From Chryseobacterium gleum (GTDB taxonomy: Bacteria > Bacteroidota > Bacteroidia > Flavobacteriales_D > Crocinitomicaceae): a DNA stretch of 64,000 nt. Location: positions 182,540 to 246,539 of the forward strand of contig CAMCWF010000001.1 in the NCBI GenBank assembly GCA_945882095.1, written 5' to 3'. A program made the position numbers and the translations under genes. A model generated the notes under the pieces. That model was not told the DNA's origin, ran no database searches, and saw only the letters and a list, made by a program, of their open reading frames with translations. Each line of letters starts with the position of its first letter. Position 1 is the stretch's first letter. Shown piece after piece: positions 52,277 through 61,474 of this stretch.

Positions 52277-54868
52277 ATGAGACAGATTACGTATTTCTCA
52301 ATGCTTTTTTTCTTTTTTGCCTCAAACGTAGCATTTGGTCAGGTTACAGACAATTTTACGGATGGTGATTTCACCCAAAGTCCAACTTGGAATGGCGCCA
52401 CGGGTAATTTCATCGTCAATGCGGCGAAGGAATTGCAATTGAACAGTTTGGCAGCAGATACATCCATTCTTTCCACGCCCCATTTACTGGCCAGCTTTAC
52501 AGGAAACAAAGAATGGAGAATCCATGTTAGGCAAACTTTTGCGCCTTCTTCCAGTAATTATGGACGGGTGTACTTGACTGCAGACAACAGCGACTTAACC
52601 TTGGCACAAAACGGTTATTACCTCCAATTTGGAGAAACGGGGTCTACCGACGCCATTCGTTTGTTTAAATTGGCCAGTGGGGTATCCACGCAAATTTGTG
52701 CCGGAGTGAATGGGCAAATCGCTGCAAGTTTCAATGCAAATGTCAAAGTAATCCGAACCAATGCAGGGGTTTGGTCTTTGTTCGCAGACCTCACCGGGGG
52801 AAGCAATTTCATTTTGCAAGGAACCGGAAACGATGTAAGCACCTTGATAGGAACCCATTTCGGAGTGTCATGTACCTACACCATGAGCAACGCTACAAAG
52901 TTTTATTACGACGAAGTGTACATTGGCAACGAGATTTTGGACCTTATCCCGCCGGCGTTAAGTGCTGTAAGCGTAATCTCTGCCAACCAATTGGACATTC
53001 TCTACAACGAATCCGTCACCATGGCTTCCGCTCAAAATTTGGCGTCCTATGGAATTACCCCAACGGTAAACATCTCTTCACTAACCTTGGATCCAATCAA
53101 TACCGCCTTGGTGCATGCAGTGCTTGCCACCAACCTTACCAACGGAACCAGCTATGTTTTGAATACAACCAATGTTTCAGATTTGAACAACAACATTTCC
53201 GGACCTCTTACAGGAAATTTTCAATACCTGGTTTCTGACAGCGCGGTAGTAGGTGACCTCATTATAAGCGAGTTTTTTCCAGACCCAAGTCCAGTCATTG
53301 GATTGCCAGATGTAGAATTCGTTGAAGTTCATAATGTGAGTAACAAAATATTCAACCTCTCGGGTTTTAAAATTACAGACGGTTCTTCTTCAGGTGTGAT
53401 TTCTTCCGGATGGATTTTACCGGGTGAATACAAAGTCTTAACGGCGACGGCAAGTGTGCCTTTGTTTTTAACCACCGTAGCCCTTGGGGTGACAAGTTTT
53501 CCTTCCTTAAACAATGCCGGAGACAGTGTGAAATTAATCGACAACTACAATCACTTGCTGGATTTGGTGGTGTACACCGATGATTGGTATAACGACGCAG
53601 TGAAAATGGATGGCGGTTATACCTTGGAATTAATCAACCCAAATGACCCTTGCTCCGATGTGAACAACTGGACCGCATCCAATGATATTTTAGGAGGAAC
53701 ACCGGGACTTGTCAATTCTGTGAACAACCTCAGTCCAGACACCTTAGCGCCCGGCATTACCATGCTCCAAGCCTTGGCTCCTAACTTCTTGCAAATCTGG
53801 TTCAGCGAAGGAATGGATTCTTCAAGTTTGGTCAATGCCAGCTACCAATTTTCCCCCAACCTTACCCCTTCTTTGATTTACACACAAAGTCAATACAGCA
53901 ATACCGTGATTCTTCAGTTTGTAGAGAATTTAATTCCTTCTCAAATTTATTCGGTGTCGATTACAAACGCCGCGGATTGTTGGATCAATTCCCAGTCCAT
54001 CACAGCCGATTTTGCCCTGACGGAAATACCTTTAGCAGGAGAAATCATCATCAATGAGATTCTTCAAAACCCCTACAACAATGGTTCGGATTGGATTGAA
54101 GTTTACAACACTTCCAACAAGATTTTTGATTTAAAAAACCTGATTTTAGCCAATTTCGACAACGATACGATTGCCAATTTCAAAGTGATTCCACAACATT
54201 ATTTGTTAAAACCCGGTGGATATGCTGTCCTAGGCGACGATTCGTTGTTTGTAAAGCAAGCCTATCCAACGCACCAAGATGGGACCTTTGTATTTACGGA
54301 CTTGCCTGCCTACAACAACGATTCAGGAAGCGTCTATTTATTTAACAACAGCCAACTTTTGTTGGATTTGGTGAAATACAACAATGAATGGCAATTTCCA
54401 TTGTTGGATGATGTGGACGGGGTTTCATTGGAGAGATTAGATCCCTTGGGTCCATCCAGTGATGGAAAAAACTGGCACAGTGCAGCCGAGGCGGTAAAAT
54501 TTGGCACCCCAGGACTCAAAAACTCACAGTATTCACCCGTGACCGTCAACGGGGTCTTTGAATTGCAAAACGAGGTGTTTTCACCCGACATGGATGGCAA
54601 CGTCGATGTGATGCAGGCCAACTACCAAATGGCACAGGCTAATTGTTTGGGAACGGTGACCATTTTTGACGAACGCGGAAGGATCATACGGTCTTTGTAT
54701 AAAAACCAATTGCTGGGAACGGAAGGGACGCTAACGTGGGACGGCGTGAAAGACGATCAAACCAAGGCTTCCATTGGTGTTTACGTGGTATTGTTTGAAG
54801 CCTTCACCTTGGATGGTGGTTTGTTATTTGCCAAACGCAAAGCCATCACATTGGCAGGAAAAATTTAA
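52277..54868 (+). CDS. Secreted protein with two lamin-tail domains, possible T9SS-type end
   Basis: 863 residues with signal peptide (ends 'ASNVAFG'). N-terminal ~220 residues are a concanavalin-like beta domain; then an Ig-like 'SAVSVISANQLDILYNESVT' segment; two lamin-tail domains follow ('LIISEFFPDPSPVIGLPDVE' near 330 and 'EIIINEILQNPYNNGSDWIE' near 590). The last ~90 residues ('ELQNEVFSPDMDGNVDVMQA', '...TIFDERGRIIRSLYKN', 'TLTWDGVKDD...IGVYVVLFEAF') form a FlgD-like/T9SS-type domain. It is probably a surface or secreted protein. The LETM1-like gene begins one base past its stop (ATG at 54870). Confidence 0.85.
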   Translation: MRQITYFSMLFFFFASNVAFGQVTDNFTDGDFTQSPTWNGATGNFIVNAAKELQLNSLAADTSILSTPHLLASFTGNKEWRIHVRQTFAPSSSNYGRVYLTADNSDLTLAQNGYYLQFGETGSTDAIRLFKLASGVSTQICAGVNGQIAASFNANVKVIRTNAGVWSLFADLTGGSNFILQGTGNDVSTLIGTHFGVSCTYTMSNATKFYYDEVYIGNEILDLIPPALSAVSVISANQLDILYNESVTMASAQNLASYGITPTVNISSLTLDPINTALVHAVLATNLTNGTSYVLNTTNVSDLNNNISGPLTGNFQYLVSDSAVVGDLIISEFFPDPSPVIGLPDVEFVEVHNVSNKIFNLSGFKITDGSSSGVISSGWILPGEYKVLTATASVPLFLTTVALGVTSFPSLNNAGDSVKLIDNYNHLLDLVVYTDDWYNDAVKMDGGYTLELINPNDPCSDVNNWTASNDILGGTPGLVNSVNNLSPDTLAPGITMLQALAPNFLQIWFSEGMDSSSLVNASYQFSPNLTPSLIYTQSQYSNTVILQFVENLIPSQIYSVSITNAADCWINSQSITADFALTEIPLAGEIIINEILQNPYNNGSDWIEVYNTSNKIFDLKNLILANFDNDTIANFKVIPQHYLLKPGGYAVLGDDSLFVKQAYPTHQDGTFVFTDLPAYNNDSGSVYLFNNSQLLLDLVKYNNEWQFPLLDDVDGVSLERLDPLGPSSDGKNWHSAAEAVKFGTPGLKNSQYSPVTVNGVFELQNEVFSPDMDGNVDVMQANYQMAQANCLGTVTIFDERGRIIRSLYKNQLLGTEGTLTWDGVKDDQTKASIGVYVVLFEAFTLDGGLLFAKRKAITLAGKI

Positions 54869-54869
54869 G

Positions 54870-56129
54870 ATGCTTTCTCCAGGAAAAAAAAATTGGATAA
54901 AAAAATTCTTCGCATTAGCGGAATTAAACCAGATTAACCTCAAGGATACCGAGCATTTGGTGGGGGAAAAGGAAACCGAAGCGGCCGTTCAAATACAGGA
55001 ATTGTGTGAAAATACAGGACTTATTTATGGCTCCCCAAACAAACTTATCTATTGCAATCACATGGTTTCGAAAGCAACCAAAGACGAAAGGCTCCAATTA
55101 CTCTTGTTTGAATCCTTGTTTTTTATCCATTGCCTAAATCACCCTGGAAAATTTGACCCCAAGGATTTTATGGATTCCCTCATGGCTTTTTACACAATGG
55201 ATGCAAAGGAATATGGCAATAAATGGTATCATTTCCTTTCTAAACGCGATGCCAGTCACCAATTAGAAAAACTCTTTTCGAACAGGGTAAAGGTTAAAAG
55301 TTCGTATGGTGAACGAAATTTCTGGTTCAACCACCTTTCTAACAGTTTGGTTTATGTCGACCTGATACTTTTTCATGCCTTTTGTTTAGATAAAAAAACC
55401 AAACACAAAGATGCTTTTGAAATCAATGCAAAATTGATCCTAGGTGTGATTTATGGCCTCCTTAATTCTGCAGAAACAGACCCAATTTGTGACCCGCGCG
55501 TTTTAAGAAATTTAGTAGATTCTTCTGCCATTCCAAATGAATTGGTCTCAGGCCTAAAGGCCATGTCGGTTGGTCATTCCGATTTTGATGCATCCATTCG
55601 TGCAATGAAAGAAAACCCGATGTTGGCTAAGTTTACCTTTCACATTCTTGTGTTGATGTATAACAAAATGCCTGTGACTTCTTTCACGGAACAACATCCG
55701 TTGTATGTTTTTGGACATCAACTCGGTCTCACAAAACAGGAAATAGAAGACGTATTTTACGATTGTAGAAAATCGATGAGTGAGTTTTCTCCAGAATATT
55801 ATGATTTGTTATCCGATTCAGAGACACGCATTTTGTTTACGCATCTTACCAGAAAATACCACAGGGTATTGGGAAGAAACAAAGACAAGTTTGTGAAGGA
55901 ACTTAAGGAAAGCAAAGAACTTATCTTTTTGGTGCATCAATCCACCACGCGTGAACTAACAGTGGAAGAAAAAGAAAAGGTGAAAGCGCAATTTAAAGAT
56001 CTCATGAAAACAGTACCAAGCATTGGCATCTATTTACTTCCTGGCGGTTCGCTTTGGCTACCTTTGATCCTAAAACTCATTCCTGACTTATTGCCTTCAT
56101 CGTTTAAAGAGAATGAAATCGAAAAATAG
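54870..56129 (+). CDS. LETM1-related protein
   Basis: 419 residues from the ATG at 54870, one base past the stop of the lamin-tail gene. The C-terminal part has the LETM1-like organisation ('FVKELKESKELIFLVHQSTT', 'EKVKAQFKDLMKTVPSIGIY', 'LLPGGSLWLPLILKLIPDLL'), and the rest is helical and soluble-looking. I recall that Bacteroidota members are annotated as LETM1-related biofilm-associated; that name rests on memory. The frame extends upstream into the previous gene but with no sign of use. Confidence 0.75.
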   Translation: MLSPGKKNWIKKFFALAELNQINLKDTEHLVGEKETEAAVQIQELCENTGLIYGSPNKLIYCNHMVSKATKDERLQLLLFESLFFIHCLNHPGKFDPKDFMDSLMAFYTMDAKEYGNKWYHFLSKRDASHQLEKLFSNRVKVKSSYGERNFWFNHLSNSLVYVDLILFHAFCLDKKTKHKDAFEINAKLILGVIYGLLNSAETDPICDPRVLRNLVDSSAIPNELVSGLKAMSVGHSDFDASIRAMKENPMLAKFTFHILVLMYNKMPVTSFTEQHPLYVFGHQLGLTKQEIEDVFYDCRKSMSEFSPEYYDLLSDSETRILFTHLTRKYHRVLGRNKDKFVKELKESKELIFLVHQSTTRELTVEEKEKVKAQFKDLMKTVPSIGIYLLPGGSLWLPLILKLIPDLLPSSFKENEIEK

Positions 56130-56160
56130 CACTACCTTAGAAGGTACGTAAAAAGTGCTT

Positions 56161-57288
56161 ATGACCTACCCTAAATCTACTTACGTTCCACATTTAGACG
56201 TACTCCGTTTACTTGCAGCCATGATGGTCATCATGCTTCATGCCTATGAGGCCTGGGTGGGTTGGTACGGGCAGGTTGGATTATTGAGTAACGGAAATTT
56301 CAAAACGCTGTCATCCTATGGTTCCTGGGTTGACCAATTCATTCGCAATTTTGGCCATGGAGTAGATGTTTTTTTCCTGATAAGCGGCTTTTTGATCACC
56401 TATTTATTGTTAGCGGAAAAAAAAGCGCATGGAACCATTTCAATCGGAAAGTTCTTGATCCGGCGTACCCTACGTATTTGGCCCTTGTATTTTTTAATCA
56501 TAGCCATAGGACCTATTTTGGTTTATTGGTTAAAAGAACCCACCCCAAATTATACTTGGAATCTTCTTTTCCTGGGGAATTTCGATGTTATTTTTACCCA
56601 AAAATGGTTATACCCGTTTAGTCACCTTTGGTCCATTTGCATCGAGGAACATTTTTATTTGGTTTGGCCTTTCATTATTGCGTGGGTACCTGTCAAACGT
56701 TTAATGACCGTGTTCCTGTCGCTGATTATGTTGAGCATTGGGTTCAGAATGTATGCTTGGGCCCATTTCGACCAGGGGTGGTATTATGTTTTCGCACACA
56801 CTTTGAGTCGAATGGACGTACTGGTTATTGGTGCAATCGGAGGGTATTTTCACTCCTTATCTCCTATTAAAATCAACTTGTCACGCTTGCAGCGATTGCT
56901 TGTTTTATGCACCTTGATTACGGTGTTTTGCTTGGAGCCCATTGTGCAATGGGACAGTTTGATTATGGTCGGGTTTAAAAAATATATTTATGTCGGTTTA
57001 ACGGCCTTACTTATGCTAGACTATTTGTTTAACCCAAATTTCAAACGCTTTTTGAAACCAAACAGTATATTTCACTATTTGGGTAAAGTTTCTTACGGCA
57101 TCTACATGTTCGGAAACCTTATTTTACTGATCATTGTGAAAAAAATCATGCTAAAATTCGGAATCACCGACCTATGGGTTTTTCTAGGGATTGTCATCCT
57201 TTTGTCAACCCTTGTGCCCATCGTTAGCTACGAGCTTTTCGAAAGGCCCTTTTTGAAATTGAGCGCACGGTTTAGGGTGATGAAATAA
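56161..57288 (+). CDS. Acyltransferase 3 family protein (OafA/YrhL-like)
   Basis: 375 residues, about ten membrane helices. Family motifs: 'LDVLRLLAAMMVIMLHAY' (conserved His), 'VDVFFLISGFLITYLLLAEK', 'RTLRIWPLYFLII', and 'SHLWSICIEEHFYLVWPFII'. It O-acylates a surface glycan or other envelope molecule. A GTG at 56155 lies two codons upstream, and the ATG at 56161 is the better start. It follows the LETM1-like gene by 31 bases. Confidence 0.88.
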   Translation: MTYPKSTYVPHLDVLRLLAAMMVIMLHAYEAWVGWYGQVGLLSNGNFKTLSSYGSWVDQFIRNFGHGVDVFFLISGFLITYLLLAEKKAHGTISIGKFLIRRTLRIWPLYFLIIAIGPILVYWLKEPTPNYTWNLLFLGNFDVIFTQKWLYPFSHLWSICIEEHFYLVWPFIIAWVPVKRLMTVFLSLIMLSIGFRMYAWAHFDQGWYYVFAHTLSRMDVLVIGAIGGYFHSLSPIKINLSRLQRLLVLCTLITVFCLEPIVQWDSLIMVGFKKYIYVGLTALLMLDYLFNPNFKRFLKPNSIFHYLGKVSYGIYMFGNLILLIIVKKIMLKFGITDLWVFLGIVILLSTLVPIVSYELFERPFLKLSARFRVMK

Positions 57289-57360
57289 TCGGTTTATCCT
57301 TTTTTTATCCCTCACCACCCCTTTACCCACCCATTTTCGTTACTTTCAATAAGGATAACT

Positions 57361-57930
57361 GTGAAATTGAATACACCAAAGGAAGAATGGATTACCGGAT
57401 CAATGAAATTAGACCGTAAAAGTCAATTGGCCTTGTATAATTATTGTTTTCCCGAATTAAAGAAAGCCGCTCGAAAATTTTTCAGTACCGAAGAAGAACT
57501 AATGCATGTGATCAATGGGTCTTTTATTAAAATCATTGAAAACCTTCATAAGTACGAATCCTTAAACTTCAACGCTTGGATTAAACGGATTTGCACCAAT
57601 GAATCCATTGATTACCTTAGAAAGAACAAAAAGTACAAAGAAATATTTCTCATTAAAGCTTCAGAAGGAGCAAACGAACCTTTCGAAGCGCCATCCATTG
57701 AGATAAACATAGAGAAGGAATACCTTGAACACCTCTTACTTCAACTGAATGCTCCAAGCCGAATTGTTTTCAATCTTTTTGCCATTGAAGGATTTTCGCA
57801 CAAGGAAATAAGTCAATCACTCGGGATTACCGTTGAAACTTCAAAATGGCACACCAAAATGGCCCGAAAAAAACTCAAAGCGATACTTGCCAACCCTCAA
57901 AAACGAACCGTTTACTATGGAAAAGCCTAA
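57361..57930 (+). CDS. ECF-type RNA polymerase sigma factor
   Basis: 189 residues from a GTG start (or an internal Met 14 codons later). Region 2 is at about 25-95 ('ALYNYCFPELKKAARKFF', 'INGSFIKIIENLHKYES', 'WIKRICTNESIDYLRKNK'), and region 4 at about 120-175 ('LQLNAPSRIVFNLFAIEGFS', 'HKEISQSLGITVETSKWHTK'). Bacteroidota have many such sigma factors controlling surface functions. The downstream gene overlaps its 3' end by 14 bases, so the two should be co-expressed and functionally linked. Confidence 0.85.
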   Translation: MKLNTPKEEWITGSMKLDRKSQLALYNYCFPELKKAARKFFSTEEELMHVINGSFIKIIENLHKYESLNFNAWIKRICTNESIDYLRKNKKYKEIFLIKASEGANEPFEAPSIEINIEKEYLEHLLLQLNAPSRIVFNLFAIEGFSHKEISQSLGITVETSKWHTKMARKKLKAILANPQKRTVYYGKA

Positions 57931-59137
57931 TATGCACGACCCCTACGAACCTATTCCGGAAAACTACCTTGCCGACATTAACCAACGCCTTGATGCTTTG
58001 GAAAAAAAACGTAAACGAAGACGCGTACTCTTTCTTTGTTCCCCCTTCCTTTTGCTCGCTGGGATTTACCTTGGGAGTTATCAGACACTTTCAACTGAAG
58101 TAATTCCCCGTAACATGGCCGCACAAACACCTCAAGAAACGCAAAAGAATACCAAGGTTGATTCTAAACATTCAGGAATAGTGAACCTACCATCAAAAAA
58201 AGCGCTCGAACAAAACCCAAACCCACAGGAGCATACCAAACATACTTCGAATGCAATGGGGAAAACACACGAAGGCAAAAGGGGGAACACATCTCAGCCT
58301 CATGTGGGTAAATCATCCCATTCATCCCGTAAACAAAACAGTCCAAAAGTGCAATTTGAATCGATAGATTCCAGTAATTTAAACGTACAACCTGAAAAGC
58401 AAAAAAGCGAATCTTTGATCTTACCCAAGGAAATTCCCATGCTTTCCGAGCACCGCATCAGCTTTATCCCATGGCCAGTTTTAGGAACCTTACAAAAAAG
58501 AAAAACCCATGTTTCATGGCAACACATGATAGGGTTTTCCAGCGGAGTTGGCGGAATCATTTCCTCCTTTACACCCATAGACATTGCAGGAAATGCCTTT
58601 AATACAGGTGCGTTTGGAAACTATAAAAACTACGCACTAACACGAAAAGCGGCTGAACGCGCCACCAGTTCTTGGGATTTGTCTTTTTTTTACAGAACAC
58701 AGAAGAATCGATGGTTTTACCAGATAGGCATTGCATACAATGAATGGGGTGAACAAATTGTATATCCGTTCAATTCAATTGATGGAACCAACCGCTACCG
58801 TTACCTCAACATCCCTATATTTGCGGGCTATCAATGGACCAAAAACAAAGTGAGTCTGAGTCCAATGCTGGGACTATCTGCTGGAATTAAACTGAGCGGT
58901 AGAGGGTACTATCTAATGCCTGATGGCGGTGTAGACATCGTTGAAGCACAAACTTTTTCTACTTCCGGTATCGCACAAATCGAATTGGCATATCACCTGA
59001 ATCCATTCATTTTCCATTTTACCCCAGGCATTCGAAGCGCTATAGGTTCTCCCGTTAAATCAGCGGTTACAAAAAACCATTACCAAGCCATTGGCTGTCA
59101 AATCGGGTTTATTTACAAGTTTGAAGGTAAACCTTAA
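57917..59137 (+). CDS. Predicted envelope-spanning protein with C-terminal barrel, sigma-factor partner
   Basis: 406 residues. Short cytoplasmic part (1-35, strongly charged 'EKKRKRRR'), one transmembrane helix (~37-55, 'VLFLCSPFLLLAGIYLGS'), a long Ser/Lys/Gln/Pro-rich linker (~60-190), then a beta-strand-rich outer-membrane-like C-terminal domain (~195-406, 'MIGFSSGVGGIISSFTP', 'YLNIPIFAGYQWTKNKVSLS', 'YQAIGCQIGFIYKFEGKP'). No anti-sigma (zinc-finger) motif is seen, though position and topology fit an anti-sigma role. The Met at 57917 is taken as start; 57932 is also possible. Confidence 0.7.
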   Translation: MEKPNMHDPYEPIPENYLADINQRLDALEKKRKRRRVLFLCSPFLLLAGIYLGSYQTLSTEVIPRNMAAQTPQETQKNTKVDSKHSGIVNLPSKKALEQNPNPQEHTKHTSNAMGKTHEGKRGNTSQPHVGKSSHSSRKQNSPKVQFESIDSSNLNVQPEKQKSESLILPKEIPMLSEHRISFIPWPVLGTLQKRKTHVSWQHMIGFSSGVGGIISSFTPIDIAGNAFNTGAFGNYKNYALTRKAAERATSSWDLSFFYRTQKNRWFYQIGIAYNEWGEQIVYPFNSIDGTNRYRYLNIPIFAGYQWTKNKVSLSPMLGLSAGIKLSGRGYYLMPDGGVDIVEAQTFSTSGIAQIELAYHLNPFIFHFTPGIRSAIGSPVKSAVTKNHYQAIGCQIGFIYKFEGKP

Positions 59138-59158
59138 GTAAGCTAGAAATATGGAAAG

Positions 59159-59189
59159 GTGCGGTCCCTGAGCCTGTCGAAGGGCGCAC
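59159..59189. repeat. Palindromic repeat 1 (CCCTGAGCCTGTCGAAGGG core)
   Basis: The core CCCTGAGCCTGTCGAAGGG is flanked by GTGCG and CGCAC, making an imperfect hairpin. This core is a widespread intergenic repeat type in bacteria (known from general experience). Two related copies occur at 60888-60949 and 61134-61177. Confidence 0.8.
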
Positions 59190-59308
59190 CCCTAGAAAAT
59201 CAAGAATTACTTCAACGGTCAGTTTTCAGAAATAGCGCATAGTGCGTCGCTACCACCCCTCTCCACCATCACATGCGTTTAGTTTGAAGTACCCCTTAAA
59301 CGTATGCC

Positions 59309-60874
59309 ATGAAAATTCTACCCACTATTTTATCTGCCCTTCTTGCTTGCTCCACCTGGGCGCAACAAAGTTCTTACCTGTCCTTAGATCACAACAATGT
59401 TTCGTGTTTGCTCGACGACGAAGGTGGATTTTTTAACAACTTGCCATCCGGGTTGGCGGGTTATGAAGTCCCTAAACAGAGTGGATTATCCACCATTTTT
59501 GCGGGTTCTTATTGGATGGGAGCTCAGGATGTGAATGGCGCCTTGTACATGTCTGCGGTGAAATACAGTGCGGGAGGCAGCTGGAGTGCTTTTCATGGTG
59601 GACCCATTTCCACTACCCAAGCATACAATACCTTAGCCTACAGCAACCAATACCAAGACGCCATCTGGAAGGTAAGCAAGGCTGAAATACTGGCCCACCA
59701 AGCCAATGTACAAAACCTGGGGTATGTGGTACCAGCTGCCATTGCAAACTGGCCGGCCAACGGGGATGTTTCCTTAGGAATCGCGGCACAACTTGCTCCC
59801 TTTATAGACCTCAACGGGAATGGTCTTTATGAACCATCCCAAGGAGATTATCCCGATATCCGCGGCGACGAGGCCGTTTATGTTATTACGAACGATGAAT
59901 CGTATCTACCCGATGGTAACCAATTGGGTATTGAAGTACACGCCATGTTTTACCAATTCCAAACCGCTAACTACCTGAACAATACGACCTTTTTGACCCT
60001 GCGGGTGTACAACCGAAGCAACCGCACCTATTACAATTTTCATGAAGGCCTTTACCTCGACTTTGACTTAGGCAATTATTCCGATGACTACATCGGATGT
60101 GATCCCACCAACCGATTATTGTATGCGTACAACGGTGATGACCTTGACGAATCGGACGGAGGACAACTAGGATACGGTACAAACCCGCCCTGCCAAGGTG
60201 TATTGTGCCTTTCACATCCCTTGGAAAGTGCGGGAAGATTAACCGGTGCGATGGATGCAGGCATGAGCACCAGCTTTGATACAACGGCATGGTTGCTCAT
60301 GAACGGACAAAACAGCGATAGCACCAATTGGATGAATCCCTTAACGAATACCAGCACCCATTTTCTGTACGACGGTAATCCCAACGTTCCCAATACGTGG
60401 AATGAAGCGGCCAGTAATAACCCCGCAGGGGACCGAAGGGGAATGTTAAGCATAAGAGAAGCAATCTTACCCCAAGGAGAAAGCTTTTGCGCTGATTTTG
60501 CCTTCATTTACAACCGTTCCGGAAACCGTCTACAGAATGTGCAACAGAACATCTACACGGCAGGGGCCTTACTTACATGGTATGCGCAAGATCAAGTTTT
60601 CCCCTGTCAATCGCAGGCGTTTAACAGCCTAACAGAATCGGATCAAGCACTTGAACCCTTACTCCTTTATCCCAACCCAACCAGTCAACAGGTCACTGTA
60701 GCATGGACATCCAAAGACGCTTCTTGCATTGAAATCTTTACCCTACACGGAAAGCTGGTAGCACGTATTCCCATACATGAACTCAAGGCTCAAACCCTCG
60801 ATGTTAGCGGCCTATCGCCGGGCATGTACCTAATCCGTGTTGGAGAACAAACGCAATGCTTGCATAAAGAGTAA
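59309..60874 (+). CDS. Secreted protein with T9SS type A sorting domain, unknown
   Basis: 521 residues with signal peptide (MKILPTILSALLACSTWAQQ). The main part has Asp/Asn-rich segments ('DLNGNGLYEPSQGDYPDIRG', 'DLDESDGGQLGYGTNPPCQG', 'HPLESAGRLTGAMDAGMSTS') of a kind common in Bacteroidota exported proteins with unknown function. The end is a type A T9SS domain: 'LLLYPNPTSQQVTVAWTSKD', 'CIEIFTLHGKLVARIPIHEL', 'LSPGMYLIRVGEQ'. It is probably exported and released or attached through T9SS. Repeats follow it closely. Confidence 0.85.
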   Translation: MKILPTILSALLACSTWAQQSSYLSLDHNNVSCLLDDEGGFFNNLPSGLAGYEVPKQSGLSTIFAGSYWMGAQDVNGALYMSAVKYSAGGSWSAFHGGPISTTQAYNTLAYSNQYQDAIWKVSKAEILAHQANVQNLGYVVPAAIANWPANGDVSLGIAAQLAPFIDLNGNGLYEPSQGDYPDIRGDEAVYVITNDESYLPDGNQLGIEVHAMFYQFQTANYLNNTTFLTLRVYNRSNRTYYNFHEGLYLDFDLGNYSDDYIGCDPTNRLLYAYNGDDLDESDGGQLGYGTNPPCQGVLCLSHPLESAGRLTGAMDAGMSTSFDTTAWLLMNGQNSDSTNWMNPLTNTSTHFLYDGNPNVPNTWNEAASNNPAGDRRGMLSIREAILPQGESFCADFAFIYNRSGNRLQNVQQNIYTAGALLTWYAQDQVFPCQSQAFNSLTESDQALEPLLLYPNPTSQQVTVAWTSKDASCIEIFTLHGKLVARIPIHELKAQTLDVSGLSPGMYLIRVGEQTQCLHKE

Positions 60875-61175
60875 TCTCATATACCTACTTTTTCCACGGA
60901 CCCTGAGTAGTCCGCCTGCGGCGAACGTATCGAAGGGTAAGTGGAAAAGCAAAAAATCTACGCATTGGATTGCCGTTCGATTTGGTCACCCTCCTCTGAC
61001 TGAGTCTGATACTCGTCAGAGTCGTCAAACTTTATCCTCCCTCTGCGCCTTCGCTGAAGCTTCAGCGCAAGCGAAAGGGGAGAGCTAGTTTTTGTTTAAT
61101 TAAAGATTATATTTTCAATGTCTCTGGTATGGAAAGCGGCCCTTCGATACGTCCTTCGGCCTACTCAGGGACCGC
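60875..61175. other. Intergenic stretch rich in hairpin repeats
   Basis: No gene is seen. It contains repeat 2 (60888-60949), an inverted repeat CTCTGACTGAGT/ACTCGTCAGAG (60994-61021), a CGCTGAAGCTTCAGCG palindrome (61052-61067), and the bulk of repeat 3 (61134-61177), all within 300 bases. Confidence 0.8.
60888..60949. repeat. Palindromic repeat 2 (CCCTGAGTAG...CGAAGGG)
   Basis: CTTTTTCCAC and GTGGAAAAG arms flank a core that reads CCCTGAGTAG, then a GCCTGCGGC centre, then CGTATCGAAGGG. It is the same family as repeats 1 and 3. Confidence 0.75.
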
Positions 61176-61177
61176 TT
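61134..61177. repeat. Palindromic repeat 3, opposite orientation
   Basis: AAGCGG and CCGCTT arms flank CCCTTCGATACG, TCCTTCGG and CTACTCAGGG. This is the complement orientation of repeat 2. Its right arm covers two bases of the TAA stop of the mtnA-like remnant. Confidence 0.75.
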
Positions 61178-61352
61178 ATTGAACAGGCGATTCCAAATCC
61201 CCGAACATTGCCATGATGGCTGCTTCGTTGGGCGCGCAAACGCCGCGTTCGGTGATTAAGCCCGTAACCAAACGAGCTGGAGTTACATCAAAGCCATGAT
61301 TCACGGCTTTACAAGTGAATGTTGTAGTTTCATTTGCTCTATGTATTGTCAT
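61176..61352 (-). pseudogene. C-terminal remnant of an mtnA-like gene
   Basis: A 58-codon frame, too short for a complete gene. Its text '[20 protein letters not shown]' is the conserved C-terminal motif of S-methyl-5-thioribose-1-phosphate isomerase (MtnA; eIF2B-like family), which is normally about 340-370 residues. The frame begins with an ATG that follows the stop of a broken upstream copy by 12 bases and ends inside repeat 3. It is therefore a leftover 3' end of mtnA rather than a working enzyme; the rest of mtnA is not in the window. Confidence 0.75.
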
Positions 61353-61364
61353 AATCCAAACACC

Positions 61365-61440
61365 TTAACCTTTCAAACGATTTCGTTTACGCTGGTCTCG
61401 TGCCATGGCCTTGGTCATGTCTTCCTCGATGATTTATACA
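61365..61440 (-). pseudogene. Broken copy of a 3' gene end (related to the right-edge gene)
   Basis: Read on the minus strand this encodes about 20 recognisable residues ('IIEEDMTKAMARDQRKRNRL', then KG and TAA). It is homologous to the C-terminus of the gene at 63848-64000 (EEDENEAIAREQRRQNRFKG), with about three quarters identity at the DNA level by eye. A CAA codon in the right-edge copy is TAA here, so this copy cannot encode the full protein. Confidence 0.65.
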
Positions 61441-61474
61441 TCGATATAGAGCTAAGGGTTTGTTAAAAGCTATA

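Noticed and set aside
60994..61067. Two short inverted repeats as CRISPR or tRNA
   Set aside because: They are single hairpins, not spaced direct repeats, and there is no cloverleaf. They are kept only as part of the hairpin cluster.
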